Origin: Acidimicrobiaceae bacterium
Lineage (GTDB): Bacteria; Actinomycetota; Acidimicrobiia; Acidimicrobiales; RAAP-2
Direction: 5' to 3'
Length of the DNA stretch: 64,000 nt
Assembly: GCA_003152015.1 (NCBI GenBank)
Contig: PLZF01000105.1
Span: 1 to 64,000, forward strand
This document shows positions 41,843-48,771 of this stretch, piece by piece (the stretch's first letter is position 1; every line of letters begins with the position of its first letter). The position numbers and the translations under genes are program-made. Under the pieces are notes generated by a model that was not told the DNA's origin, did no database searches, and saw nothing but the letters and a program-made list of their open reading frames with translations.

Positions 41843-43044
41843 GGGAACACCACCGGGAGGATGCGGGGACCCCTCACCTGCCCACCGGCCCAGGTGACCT
41901 CGGCATCGTCGGACAGGTAGAACTCGGGGATGCGGGCCAGCCACTCTTCGAGGGCGATCCGCAGCTCCATGCGGGCCAGATTGGAGCCGGCACAGCGATG
42001 GATGCCCGAGCCGAAGGCCACGTGGCGATTGAGGGCCCGATCCAACACCACCTGATCAGGATCCTCAAACGCCTCCGGATCGCGGTTCGCCGCGGGGAAG
42101 TTCATCAACACCCTGTCCCCCGCTTTCATCGGACAGCCCTCGAACTTCACGTCGCCGGTCACCACCCGGGCCATGGTCACCGGCGAATAGGCCCGTAGCA
42201 ACTCCTCGATGGCCACCGGCATCAGGGAGGGCTCGGCCACCAGGCGCGCTCGGTCGTCAGAATGGGTGGCCAGATGCCACAAGGAGGATCCGATGGCGCT
42301 CCAGGTGGTGTCGACACCGGCGATGAGCACCAGCGCGGCCATGCCGAGGACGACACTCTCTTCGACAGGAGCACCGTCGAATTCGGTATGCAACAACTCG
42401 CTCAGCAGATCGTCACCGGGTTGGGTGCGCCGTTGGACCACCTCCTCGGTGAAGAAGGTGAGCAGCCCCTCGATACCGTGGGCCCGTCGCTCCGGGTCAT
42501 CGGCGAACTCGAGGACGTCGCGTACCCACCCGGTGAAGGTACCGGCCAGGGTGGGCGGCACTCCGAGGATGTTGGCGATCACCCGGGCGGGAATCTGCTG
42601 GGCGTAGTCCACCGCCGCATCCGCGCGGCCATTGGCCTTGAACCCGTCGATGAGTGTGGCACACAGCTCACGGGTGAGCGCCTCATAGCCCTTCACCCGG
42701 CGATGGGAGAACCACGGCAGTAACAGGCGCCGGGTCCAGGTGTGCAGGGGTGGATCCGAGGAAATGGGGGGGAGACCGTAGAGGAGCACCGGATCCTCGG
42801 GCTCCTCGCCGTCGAACGGGATGACCGCCACCTCGAGCGAGCTGAAGTGCTCGACATCGTGAGCCAGGGCGACCACGTCCTCGTAACGGGTGGGGAGCCA
42901 GGTGCTCCCCCGCCTGTCGCTGTGGGCCACCGGGCAGGTGTTTCGCAGCTCGTCCCAAATTCTGAATGGATCGGCAATGTAGCCGGCGTCGAGAACGTCG
43001 AAGTCGGTGTCCCACCCGTGTACCTCTTGCGTGCGTGCCATCAC
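41839..43044 (-). CDS. Cytochrome P450 coupled to a ferredoxin
   Basis: The 401-residue protein shows all P450 landmarks. It has DPPLHTWTRRLLLPWFSHRRV (C-helix), the I-helix ALVLIAGVDTTWSAIGS, the ExxR motif IEELLRAYSPVTMARVV, FPAANRDPEAFEDPD, and the heme loop FGSGIHRCAGSNLARMELR with its Cys ligand. The next gene is its [3Fe-4S] ferredoxin, overlapping by four bases. The genes between 37.8 and 44.8 kb (acyl-CoA dehydrogenases, thiolase, acyl-CoA ligase) suggest that it hydroxylates a lipid or terpenoid that is then oxidised. The start could be either of two adjacent ATGs (43044, 43041). Confidence 0.92.
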   Translation of the reverse strand: MMARTQEVHGWDTDFDVLDAGYIADPFRIWDELRNTCPVAHSDRRGSTWLPTRYEDVVALAHDVEHFSSLEVAVIPFDGEEPEDPVLLYGLPPISSDPPLHTWTRRLLLPWFSHRRVKGYEALTRELCATLIDGFKANGRADAAVDYAQQIPARVIANILGVPPTLAGTFTGWVRDVLEFADDPERRAHGIEGLLTFFTEEVVQRRTQPGDDLLSELLHTEFDGAPVEESVVLGMAALVLIAGVDTTWSAIGSSLWHLATHSDDRARLVAEPSLMPVAIEELLRAYSPVTMARVVTGDVKFEGCPMKAGDRVLMNFPAANRDPEAFEDPDQVVLDRALNRHVAFGSGIHRCAGSNLARMELRIALEEWLARIPEFYLSDDAEVTWAGGQVRGPRILPVVFP

Positions 43045-43075
43045 CCGACGCTATCGGACGCGGGGTCGGATTGGT

Positions 43076-43087
43076 CATCGATCGATG
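43076..43087. promoter_or_regulatory. 12-bp palindrome upstream of the P450-ferredoxin operon
   Basis: CATCGATCGATG is a perfect 12-bp palindrome starting 32 bases upstream of the P450 start codon, in the short gap between the P450 and the acyl-CoA ligase. Both genes are on the minus strand. The location suits a repressor site. No protein is known from this sequence to bind it, and the motif differs from the GAACGCGTTC site at 40153. Confidence 0.35.
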
Positions 43088-43188
43088 CCGGGAGGACCGG
43101 GATCCCCATGCTCGGGGCTCTGGGTGTTCTCTTCCGTTCCACGTCCCGGCGAATTGACCCATGTTGCTGTGCGGCGGGTTCCGATCAT

Positions 43189-44844
43189 CTACCCCAGGGC
43201 AGCTGCCCGTCCGTGCTCGGTGAATCGGCCACGGAGTTCGTCAACCTGGGCGGCGGTCAGAACTTCATAGGGCCCATTCCGATCCCGTTGCCAGAACACC
43301 GGATCCGAGGTCTCCCACCGTTCGCTCCGCAGCGCCTGCTTGACCACCTTGTTCGACGCGGTGAGCGGCATCTCCGGCACGATCCGGACAAACCGGGGCA
43401 TCCACTTGGTCCCGAGGTCGGGCTGGCCGGACAGGAACCCAAAGAACCCGACCGGATCGAACGACGATCCGGGCACCAGTTCGATAGCCACCATCACCTG
43501 ATCACCGGTTCGGACATCGGGTACCGGGTAGACCGCCACCATCACCGCGGGCGGGTAGCGGGCGACTATCCGCTCGATGGGGGCGGCAGCGAAGTTCTCA
43601 CTGTCGACCCGAAGCCAGTCCCCTCCCCGGCCGGCGAAGTAGAGCCATCCGTCGTCATCCCGGTAACCGAGGTCACCACTCCAGTACCAACCGTGGCGTA
43701 TCCGTTCGGCATCGGCTTCGGCGTTGTTGTAGTACCCCTCGAAGGAACCGACCACGTTCCGTCCCACGATCTCACCGATGGCCTCATGGCCATTGACCAG
43801 TCGGCCCGCTGTATCGAAGACGGCCGGAGGACACTCGCTCAGGGTGACGGGGTCGACAATGGCCAGGTCCATTCCCGGCGGAGAGTGACCAATCGAGTTG
43901 GCCGGTGCCCCGGGGGGCTTCTGGGTGTTGATGGCCCCTTCACTCGAGCCGTAGTTCTCCAAGAGCTCGCACCCGAATCGGCGGGTGAATATCTCCATGT
44001 CCCGGGCCGACGCCTCGGTCCCGAACCCCAACCGCAGGGGATTGTCGGCATCGTTGTCGGCTTCAGAGGTAGCCAGCACGTAGGCCAGCGATCGGCCCAC
44101 GTAGTTGAAGAACGAAGCTCCGAATCTACGCACGTCGGGTAGGAACCCGGTGGCGGAGAACCTCTTCGCCATTGCCATGGTCGCTCCCTGGCCGAGTACC
44201 GGTGCCCAGTTGGCCATCAGCGCGTTGCCATGGAACAGCGGCATCGACTGGTAGGTGACGGTGTGCCGGGTGATGCCGAACATGACCGGCGTGCGGGAGG
44301 CGATGGCGGCAAGGCGTCCTTGGGTGCAGACCACCGCCTTGGGCGCCCCGGTGGAGCCGGAGGTGAATAACAACAACAGCCGATCATTCGGGGCCACGTC
44401 GACGGTCGGCAACCCAACCCCGACATGGGCCGTGACCATCGCCACATAGGCAGGGCTGTCAATCAGCAGGAGCTGCTCCGGAGCCACACCGGTGTCGAGG
44501 CCTTCGAGGAGTGAAGCGTGGTCAGTATCAGTGATGATCACCCGACAGTCGGTGTGGCGGATGTCGTAGGCCAGCTCATCCCCGCGACGGGTCGGGTTGA
44601 TCCCCACCACCGTGGCACCAACCAGCGCCGAGCCCGCGATCCAAAACAGGAACTCGGGCACGTTGTCGAGGAGGATGCCGATGTGGAAGGGCCCGTCCCG
44701 GCGCAGGGCCACTGCCATCTGCGCTCGGATGGCGGCGGCTGCGACGAATTCGGCCCACGAGTAGCGCTCGTCCTCGAAGAGCAGCGCCGGGTGGTTGTCA
44801 CCGGCCCGGGCTCGCAGTAGATCGGCGACCGTCTCTTCGCTCAT
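43189..44844 (-). CDS. Acyl-CoA synthetase (FadD, very-long-chain/steroid FadD17-like)
   Basis: This 551-residue adenylate-forming enzyme has LLLLFTSGSTGAPKAVVCTQG (P-loop), YQSMPLFHGNALMANWAP, LLENYGSSEGAINT (A5), and WYWSGDLGYRDDDGWLYFAGRGGDWLRVDSENFAA (A7-A8). The C-terminal MPLTASNKVVKQAL holds the catalytic Lys. It activates a carboxylic acid to acyl-AMP and then acyl-CoA. The short N-terminus (ADLLRARAGDNHPALLFEDERYSW) resembles FATP/FadD17-like enzymes that act on branched or steroid acids. Gene order with the P450, ferredoxin, thiolase and dehydrogenases fits substrate activation for the same pathway. Confidence 0.88.
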   Translation of the reverse strand: MSEETVADLLRARAGDNHPALLFEDERYSWAEFVAAAAIRAQMAVALRRDGPFHIGILLDNVPEFLFWIAGSALVGATVVGINPTRRGDELAYDIRHTDCRVIITDTDHASLLEGLDTGVAPEQLLLIDSPAYVAMVTAHVGVGLPTVDVAPNDRLLLLFTSGSTGAPKAVVCTQGRLAAIASRTPVMFGITRHTVTYQSMPLFHGNALMANWAPVLGQGATMAMAKRFSATGFLPDVRRFGASFFNYVGRSLAYVLATSEADNDADNPLRLGFGTEASARDMEIFTRRFGCELLENYGSSEGAINTQKPPGAPANSIGHSPPGMDLAIVDPVTLSECPPAVFDTAGRLVNGHEAIGEIVGRNVVGSFEGYYNNAEADAERIRHGWYWSGDLGYRDDDGWLYFAGRGGDWLRVDSENFAAAPIERIVARYPPAVMVAVYPVPDVRTGDQVMVAIELVPGSSFDPVGFFGFLSGQPDLGTKWMPRFVRIVPEMPLTASNKVVKQALRSERWETSDPVFWQRDRNGPYEVLTAAQVDELRGRFTEHGRAAALG

Positions 44845-45306
44845 TTCCCTTTGCTACCAGGGATCGGCACTGCCGGTGCACGCTGCACGGGAAACAACAA
44901 GTGCGGCGCAAAGAACCCACTCGGGGTCAGTCGTCCATCGGCACCCAGTCGGCAGCAAGGCACGAGGTCGGGTGGCGGGTGAATCTGCAAGTGGCGCCCG
45001 GACTGGCAGGGTCTACCTCCAAGGGATCGGGCACGTGAAGGCCACCGTCCACCGGTTGGTCGAAGGCCGGATGAAGACGATCTCGATCAAGCGGGAAGGT
45101 GGGTCGGCTAATGCAGTGACCAACAACGTTTGCCCGGTTTGTGTCGAGCCAATCCGCCGGCGCCGGCGCCCGATCCGTCTGATCTGGCGCGACTCGGCCC
45201 TGCCGTCGCTCTGCGTGCCTCGCGTCCAGATCGGGTGTTCGTGCTCTCCCGCTTTCGGGAGATCAGATCGTCATCGACGCTCACGGTGCAGTGGTAGCAT
45301 GACACC
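44845..45306. other. Gene-poor region holding a TnpB remnant
   Basis: Between the acyl-CoA ligase and the toxin-antitoxin pair there is no intact gene. The only recognisable content is a ~105-bp TnpB fragment at 45003. The rest has no family match in any frame and no clear terminator. The stretch directly before 45307 (GTGGTAGCATGACACC) includes possible antitoxin promoter sequence. Confidence 0.5.
45003..45107 (+). pseudogene. Fragment of a TnpB-type (IS200/IS605 OrfB) protein
   Basis: One frame encodes RVYLQGIGHVKATVHR, then VEGRMKTISIKREGG. This is the beta-barrel segment just before the RuvC domain in many TnpB proteins (typical form: L-x-G-I/V-G-x-V-K-V-x-x-H-R-P-V-E-G). Both flanks lose similarity at once and no catalytic motif remains. 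It is a relic of a third TnpB element, distinct from those at 46943 and 54384. Confidence 0.65.
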
Positions 45307-45516
45307 ATGACCAAGAACTTCACAGTCCGGTTACCAGACGACGTGGCTCGCGATGCCGAAGCGCTCGCCCGGGTGGAAGGAAAGAGCGTGAACGAAACGG
45401 TCCGCTCGGCGCTTGTCGAGGCTGTCGAACGCCGCCGGGCAGACCCGGAGTTCAAGAAGCGGCTCCGCCGCATCATCGATGAAGACCGGGAGCTCCTCGA
45501 GCGCCTGGCCAGGTGA
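45307..45516 (+). CDS. Ribbon-helix-helix antitoxin (CopG/Phd-like role)
   Basis: This 69-residue protein starts TKNFTVRLPDDVARDAEALARVEGKSVNETVRSALVEAVERRR, a complete RHH DNA-binding domain. It ends in an acidic/basic helix (FKKRLRRIIDEDRELLERLAR) that would wrap the toxin. It should bind its own promoter and block the Doc toxin downstream. The stop overlaps the toxin GTG (GTGA at 45513). Confidence 0.9.
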   Translation: MTKNFTVRLPDDVARDAEALARVEGKSVNETVRSALVEAVERRRADPEFKKRLRRIIDEDRELLERLAR

Positions 45517-45938
45517 GGACCCAGTACCTGGATCTGGCAGACTTCCTGGCTGTCGCCTGCGAGGTTACCGGCCTCGACCTCGACACGTTAACGGCAGTGG
45601 CCAACCTCGACATGGCCGACTCGGCGTTGCACGCCCCGATGGCCGGGTTCGCCGGTCAGGAGCTCTACCCCGCCTTCGTGGACAAGGCAGCGGTGCTGCT
45701 CGTCCGGCTCGCGAAAAACCACCCGCTTCCCGACGGCAACAAGCGCACCGCGTGGGTGTGCCTTCGGCTGTTCATGGAGACAAACGGCTGGGGCTTCGAC
45801 ACGCAACCACCGATCGACGAGTCCGAAGCCGCCGTCCTCGCCATCGCCGCTGGTCAGTGGCGGGAGGAGGAGGCGAAGGACTGGCTGTTAGGGTTCCTCG
45901 TTCGCCGCGAAGAATGGGAACCTGGAGGGAGCCGGTGA
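45513..45938 (+). CDS. doc: Doc-type toxin (Fic fold, death-on-curing family)
   Basis: From the GTG at 45513 the protein has 141 residues. The Fic core motif reads KNHPLPDGNKRTAWVCLRLF, with the His, the Gly-Asn-Lys-Arg anion loop, and Asp instead of Glu/Asp at the usual metal position, as in Doc. LALHAPMAGFAG-like and ESEAAVLAIAAG segments match the family. Doc phosphorylates elongation factor EF-Tu and stops translation. The toxin looks intact. Its 3' end overlaps the next gene (GTGA at 45935), after a GGAGGGA ribosome binding site inside its own C-terminus. Confidence 0.9.
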   Translation: MRTQYLDLADFLAVACEVTGLDLDTLTAVANLDMADSALHAPMAGFAGQELYPAFVDKAAVLLVRLAKNHPLPDGNKRTAWVCLRLFMETNGWGFDTQPPIDESEAAVLAIAAGQWREEEAKDWLLGFLVRREEWEPGGSR

Positions 45939-46462
45939 GCGATCAGCATCGTGCAGATCGAGACGAGCACGTGCGCAGCACTCGCGACGCCTACGACCGG
46001 CTCGCTCCGGTGTGGTCGAAGGCGACCGACGAAGGACCGTTCAACGGCTTCCTCGAGCGACCAGCGTTACGTTCCCTGGTTCCCCGCCCGCTCACTGGTA
46101 TGACGATCCTGGACGCAGGCTGCGGGTCGGGAGCGCAGTGCGAGTGGCTGCTCGGAGAGGGTGCAGACGTGGTCGGAGTCGACCTGAGCCCAGGCATGGT
46201 GGAGCAGGCAGATCGCCGTTGCCACGGTCACGGGCGTTTCCTCGTCGCCGATCTCAGCGAGCCTCTACCGCTGGAACCGTCCTCGATACACGGCATCACC
46301 TGCTCACTGGCGCTCCACTACCTCGGGCCTGATCGAGCCGGGAACCTCTTGGAGATCGTCTCGGTGTTCCGTGAGGACGGTACGGAGATCGTGATCCACA
46401 CCATGAGGATGCGCCGCACCTACGAACCGCTGCTCCGCGAAACGGGAAATGCCAATGACTGA
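45935..46462 (+). CDS. Chimeric protein: N-terminal half of a SAM methyltransferase fused to C-terminal half of a toxin
   Basis: The GTG at 45935, preceded by GGAGGGA, gives 175 residues. Residues 1-~127 are the front of a class I methyltransferase: AYDRLAPVWSKATDEGPFN, TILDAGCGSGAQCEWLL (motif I) and VVGVDLSPGMVEQA. From about residue 129 the sequence switches to YLGPDRAGNLLEIVSVFREDG, then EIVIHTMRMRRTYEPLL, the end of a small toxin family encoded next to GRARSGVEL-type antitoxins. The last strands of the methyltransferase and the first half of the toxin are both missing, so neither activity is likely. The junction lies near 46315-46330. The 3' end overlaps the antitoxin gene, exactly as the original toxin gene would have. 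Confidence 0.65.
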   Translation: MSDQHRADRDEHVRSTRDAYDRLAPVWSKATDEGPFNGFLERPALRSLVPRPLTGMTILDAGCGSGAQCEWLLGEGADVVGVDLSPGMVEQADRRCHGHGRFLVADLSEPLPLEPSSIHGITCSLALHYLGPDRAGNLLEIVSVFREDGTEIVIHTMRMRRTYEPLLRETGNAND

Positions 46463-46733
46463 CAAGAAGACATACGGCCGGGCCAGGTCCGGCGTCGAAT
46501 TAACCGAGGATGTCCTGAAGGAGATGGCCAGTGAGGCCGAAGCGGGTCTCGACGTCGCAAAACTCCGGCGACGACCAGGCCGACCCGCTATGGGGAGCGC
46601 GCCGGCCGAGGCACTCCCAGTGCGGCTGGATCCAGAACTGCGCCGTGCAGTCGACGAACGCGCTACGGCAGAACACACGACCGCTTCCGATGTCGTTCGA
46701 GAGGCACTCCGTCGCTACCTGAAGGTGGGCTGA
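46455..46733 (+). CDS. Ribbon-helix-helix antitoxin, orphaned
   Basis: From ATG 46455 (alternative ATG 46449) the protein has 92 residues. The N-terminus GRARSGVELTEDVLKEMASEAEAGLDV is the toxin-contact region, RRRPGRPAMGSAPAEALPV a linker, and RLDPELRRAVDERATAEHTTASDVVREALRRYLKVG a full RHH fold. It looks intact. Its expected toxin has been reduced to the C-terminal piece fused to the methyltransferase upstream, so it is an antitoxin without an active partner. It could still act as a repressor or counter a related toxin. Confidence 0.87.
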   Translation: MTDKKTYGRARSGVELTEDVLKEMASEAEAGLDVAKLRRRPGRPAMGSAPAEALPVRLDPELRRAVDERATAEHTTASDVVREALRRYLKVG

Positions 46734-46884
46734 CCCCAGCATCGGGGTCGCTTTCTCGAGGCACGCCAGAACGTGCAGTCGATGGATGCCCCGAGCCCGA
46801 CTTGGCGGACGCCGATTCGGCATAGGTGCTCTCCGACGACCGAGCAGGAGCCGTCAAATGGAGCAAACGTTACCGGTCGTCTCC

Positions 46885-47050
46885 AATAAATCAAGACACG
46901 GGCTTTGAATTCTCCCCACGGTAAATCCGGGGGATTCCTAGCTCACGCTGCTCGGGTCTCCGTCGGAGAATCGAGTCTGATGCGATCAACGCCAGCAGGG
47001 AGGAAACCAGCCCTGTTGATCATCACCTGCGCCGAGTTCTTGTCCCGCGG
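46885..47050 (-). ncRNA. Predicted omega (right-end) RNA of tnpB with guide
   Basis: In IS605 elements the 3' part of tnpB and the right end are transcribed as an omega RNA that guides TnpB. Here the 3' hairpin (CCCC-CGGATTTACCG-TGGGG on the minus strand, within 46912-46938) precedes TTCAA. The next ~20 bases (46904 down to 46885, starting AGCCCGTGTC) would be the guide. That guide matches the sequence that would follow TTGAT in the empty site. The 5' limit is a guess. Confidence 0.5.
46912..46938 (-). repeat. Right-end subterminal hairpin of the IS605-type element
   Basis: This imperfect palindrome, CTCCCCACGG followed by TAAATCCGGGGGATTCC on the plus strand, lies between the tnpB stop and the proposed end. 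It is close to the copy at 48625-48653 and in the same direction. Confidence 0.7.
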
Positions 47051-48124
47051 CTTGACGACGCTGCAGGCGGAACAGGTGTAGGTCCGCTCAGACAGTAGGA
47101 GACGGTGCTTGGCTCTCGCACCGCAGTCCCCACAGTCCATGGTCGTGTAGGCGGGATCGACCAGTCGGAGATCCCGCTCGTGCTTTGCTGCCATCCAGAT
47201 GAGTTCCCGCTTGGCCTGTCCGATGGCACCATCGGCTGCCTTGCGGGCCATCGTTGAGTTGGCGAGGAACTTCGGCTTGAAGTCCTCGACGGCAATCTGG
47301 TCGTGGGCACGAACCACGCCTTTGGCCCACTTGCGGGCGTGGTCGGTCCGCCTCCGGGCAACTTGCCCGTAGACCTCGGCTGCCTGCCGCTTGGCTGTCT
47401 GATAGCCCTTGGATGCCGGCTTCCCTTTGGGTGGCCGACGCCTCGCCATCATCCGCTGGTACCGGGCCAGCTTGGCGGCAGCGGTCTTGCCGTGTTGGGG
47501 GTGGGCAAGGTCGAACTCCGAGTCGGTGGTGGTAGCGATCTCGGTCACGCCCCAGTCGATACCGATGACTCGTCCGGTTTCGAGCAACGGCTCCGAGTCG
47601 ACCTTGACCACGAATGACGCCCACCACCTTTCCGCAGCGTCCCTCGACACCCGAACACTGGTGGGGTCTGATGGCAGCCCTCTCGACCACACCACCGAGA
47701 GCACGATTCCGCCAGCCAGGTGCAACTGCCCGTCCTGGAGGGAGAAACCTCTTCGGGTGTAGTTCATCGACGGGTGGGCCAGTGCCTTCTTCTTCAGCAC
47801 AGGAAACCCCCGGCGCTGCCTCATCGCCAGTCGCTTCTGAATGTCTTTGATGGCCTTGGTCCTGGCAGCACCGAAATCCCGAATCGTCTGTTGTTGAGCG
47901 ACGGAAGATCCATCCCTCAACCACTGGTTCGCCTGTCGGGCCTGGGTCAGATCTTTGTCCAGCCGGGCGGGGCCACACATTTCACCGGCCAGCCGGAGTG
48001 CCCTGGATCGGGCCACACACTCGTTCCATACCCAACGGTCCCGATTCCACTCGGCCAGAAGCAGCCCTTCTGCGGTACGGGAGGGTCGCACCCGGTAGGT
48101 GTAGCGCACACTCATCTCGGCCAT
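46943..48124 (-). CDS. tnpB: TnpB, RNA-guided nuclease of IS605-type element (intact)
   Basis: This 393-residue protein has the N-terminal helix-turn-helix and wedge region (YTYRVRPSRTAEGLLLAEWNRDRWVWNECV) followed by a split RuvC nuclease. RuvC-I Asp is in VIGIDWGVTEIA, RuvC-II Glu in IAVEDFKPKFL, and RuvC-III Asp in PRDKNSAQVMINRAG. The zinc finger CGDCGA...RTYTCSACS has all four Cys. All catalytic residues are present, so it should be active. TnpB cuts DNA next to a short TAM using the element's omega RNA, keeping the donor site occupied. The start ATG 48124 faces tnpA across 74 bases. Confidence 0.93.
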   Translation of the reverse strand: MAEMSVRYTYRVRPSRTAEGLLLAEWNRDRWVWNECVARSRALRLAGEMCGPARLDKDLTQARQANQWLRDGSSVAQQQTIRDFGAARTKAIKDIQKRLAMRQRRGFPVLKKKALAHPSMNYTRRGFSLQDGQLHLAGGIVLSVVWSRGLPSDPTSVRVSRDAAERWWASFVVKVDSEPLLETGRVIGIDWGVTEIATTTDSEFDLAHPQHGKTAAAKLARYQRMMARRRPPKGKPASKGYQTAKRQAAEVYGQVARRRTDHARKWAKGVVRAHDQIAVEDFKPKFLANSTMARKAADGAIGQAKRELIWMAAKHERDLRLVDPAYTTMDCGDCGARAKHRLLLSERTYTCSACSVVKPRDKNSAQVMINRAGFLPAGVDRIRLDSPTETRAA

Positions 48125-48198
48125 GTGCCTAGCTTCCCAACCAGGTGTGACATGGCATCATAGGCACAGTATATTGCACCGGCCTGTATACTGTGTCC

Positions 48199-48594
48199 AT
48201 GGTAGCGGTCAAATCCAACAACAACGTTGTCTACAGGTGCGCCTATCACGTTGTCTGGTGCCCGAAGTACCGCCGCTCGGTGATCACCGGAGATATCGAC
48301 ACCCGGCTGAAGGAGATCATCGAAGACGTATGCCAGGAACGAGGGGCTGAAATCATCGAGCTGGGTACCATGCCCGACCACGTCCACCTCCTGGTGGGAG
48401 TCGACCCCCAGTTCGGGATTCATCGGCTCACCAAACAGATCAAAGGCCGGTCCTCCCGGCTCTTGCGCCAGGAGTTCCAATCCCTTCGGTCGCGGCTCCC
48501 AACGCTCTGGACCAACAGCTACTTCGTTGCGACGGTTGGCGGTGCTCCGTTGGAGATGATCAAGCAGTACGTCGCCAACCAGAGAGGGGCATAG
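48199..48594 (+). CDS. tnpA: TnpA, Y1 HUH single-strand transposase of IS605-type element (intact)
   Basis: The ATG at 48199 gives 131 residues. YRCAYHVVWCPKYRRSVI begins the fold. TMPDHVHLLVG contains the HUH metal-binding motif (HVH), and the C-terminal helix MIKQYVANQRG carries the catalytic Tyr. It cuts and joins single-stranded DNA at the hairpin ends. The size is standard for the family. It is divergent from tnpB with a 74-base promoter region, and a GC-rich stem-loop (48597-48611) follows its stop. Confidence 0.93.
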   Translation: MVAVKSNNNVVYRCAYHVVWCPKYRRSVITGDIDTRLKEIIEDVCQERGAEIIELGTMPDHVHLLVGVDPQFGIHRLTKQIKGRSSRLLRQEFQSLRSRLPTLWTNSYFVATVGGAPLEMIKQYVANQRGA

Positions 48595-48596
48595 AT

Positions 48597-48611
48597 CGGG
48601 CCTCCGGCCCG
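48597..48611 (+). terminator. Stem-loop after tnpA
   Basis: CGGGCC-TCC-GGCCCG is a perfect 6-bp stem with a 3-nt loop three bases after the tnpA stop. A second stem, GTGGGG (48613) with CCCCAC (48627), follows. The hairpins probably end tnpA transcription before it crosses the left end. Confidence 0.5.
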
Positions 48612-48624
48612 AGTGGGGCTCTGC

Positions 48625-48653
48625 CTCCCCACGGATAAAGCCGGGGGCTTCCC
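48625..48653 (-). repeat. Left-end subterminal hairpin of the IS605-type element
   Basis: CCTCCCCACGG followed by ATAAAGCCGGGGGCTTCC on the plus strand mirrors the right-end copy at 46912-46938 with only a few changes. It is in the same orientation, as expected for TnpA recognition hairpins. Confidence 0.7.
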
Positions 48654-48771
48654 GCCCCACACCCCATTTCGGTGATCAAGCTCAATGTGAAGGTATCCGA
48701 ATTTCATCGTTGCCCGGGACTCACGAGACCACCTCGGAGCTTTCTGGGCAGGCACTCGTCGTGTCTGTTAC

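Larger units (their letters stand above)
46905..48674 (-). mobile_element. IS200/IS605-family element with divergent tnpA and tnpB
   Basis: The element (~1.77 kb) is read on the minus strand. It carries tnpB toward its right end (low coordinates) and a divergent Y1 tnpA toward its left end (high coordinates), the IS605 layout. Two near-identical imperfect palindromes of 27-29 bp lie at 46912-46938 and 48625-48653 in the same orientation, as expected for the subterminal hairpins bound by TnpA. On the minus strand TTGAT immediately precedes the proposed left end (48675-48679), the known target and TAM of ISDra2-like elements. TTCAA closes the right end (46905-46909). Exact boundaries are inferred. 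Confidence 0.8.
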
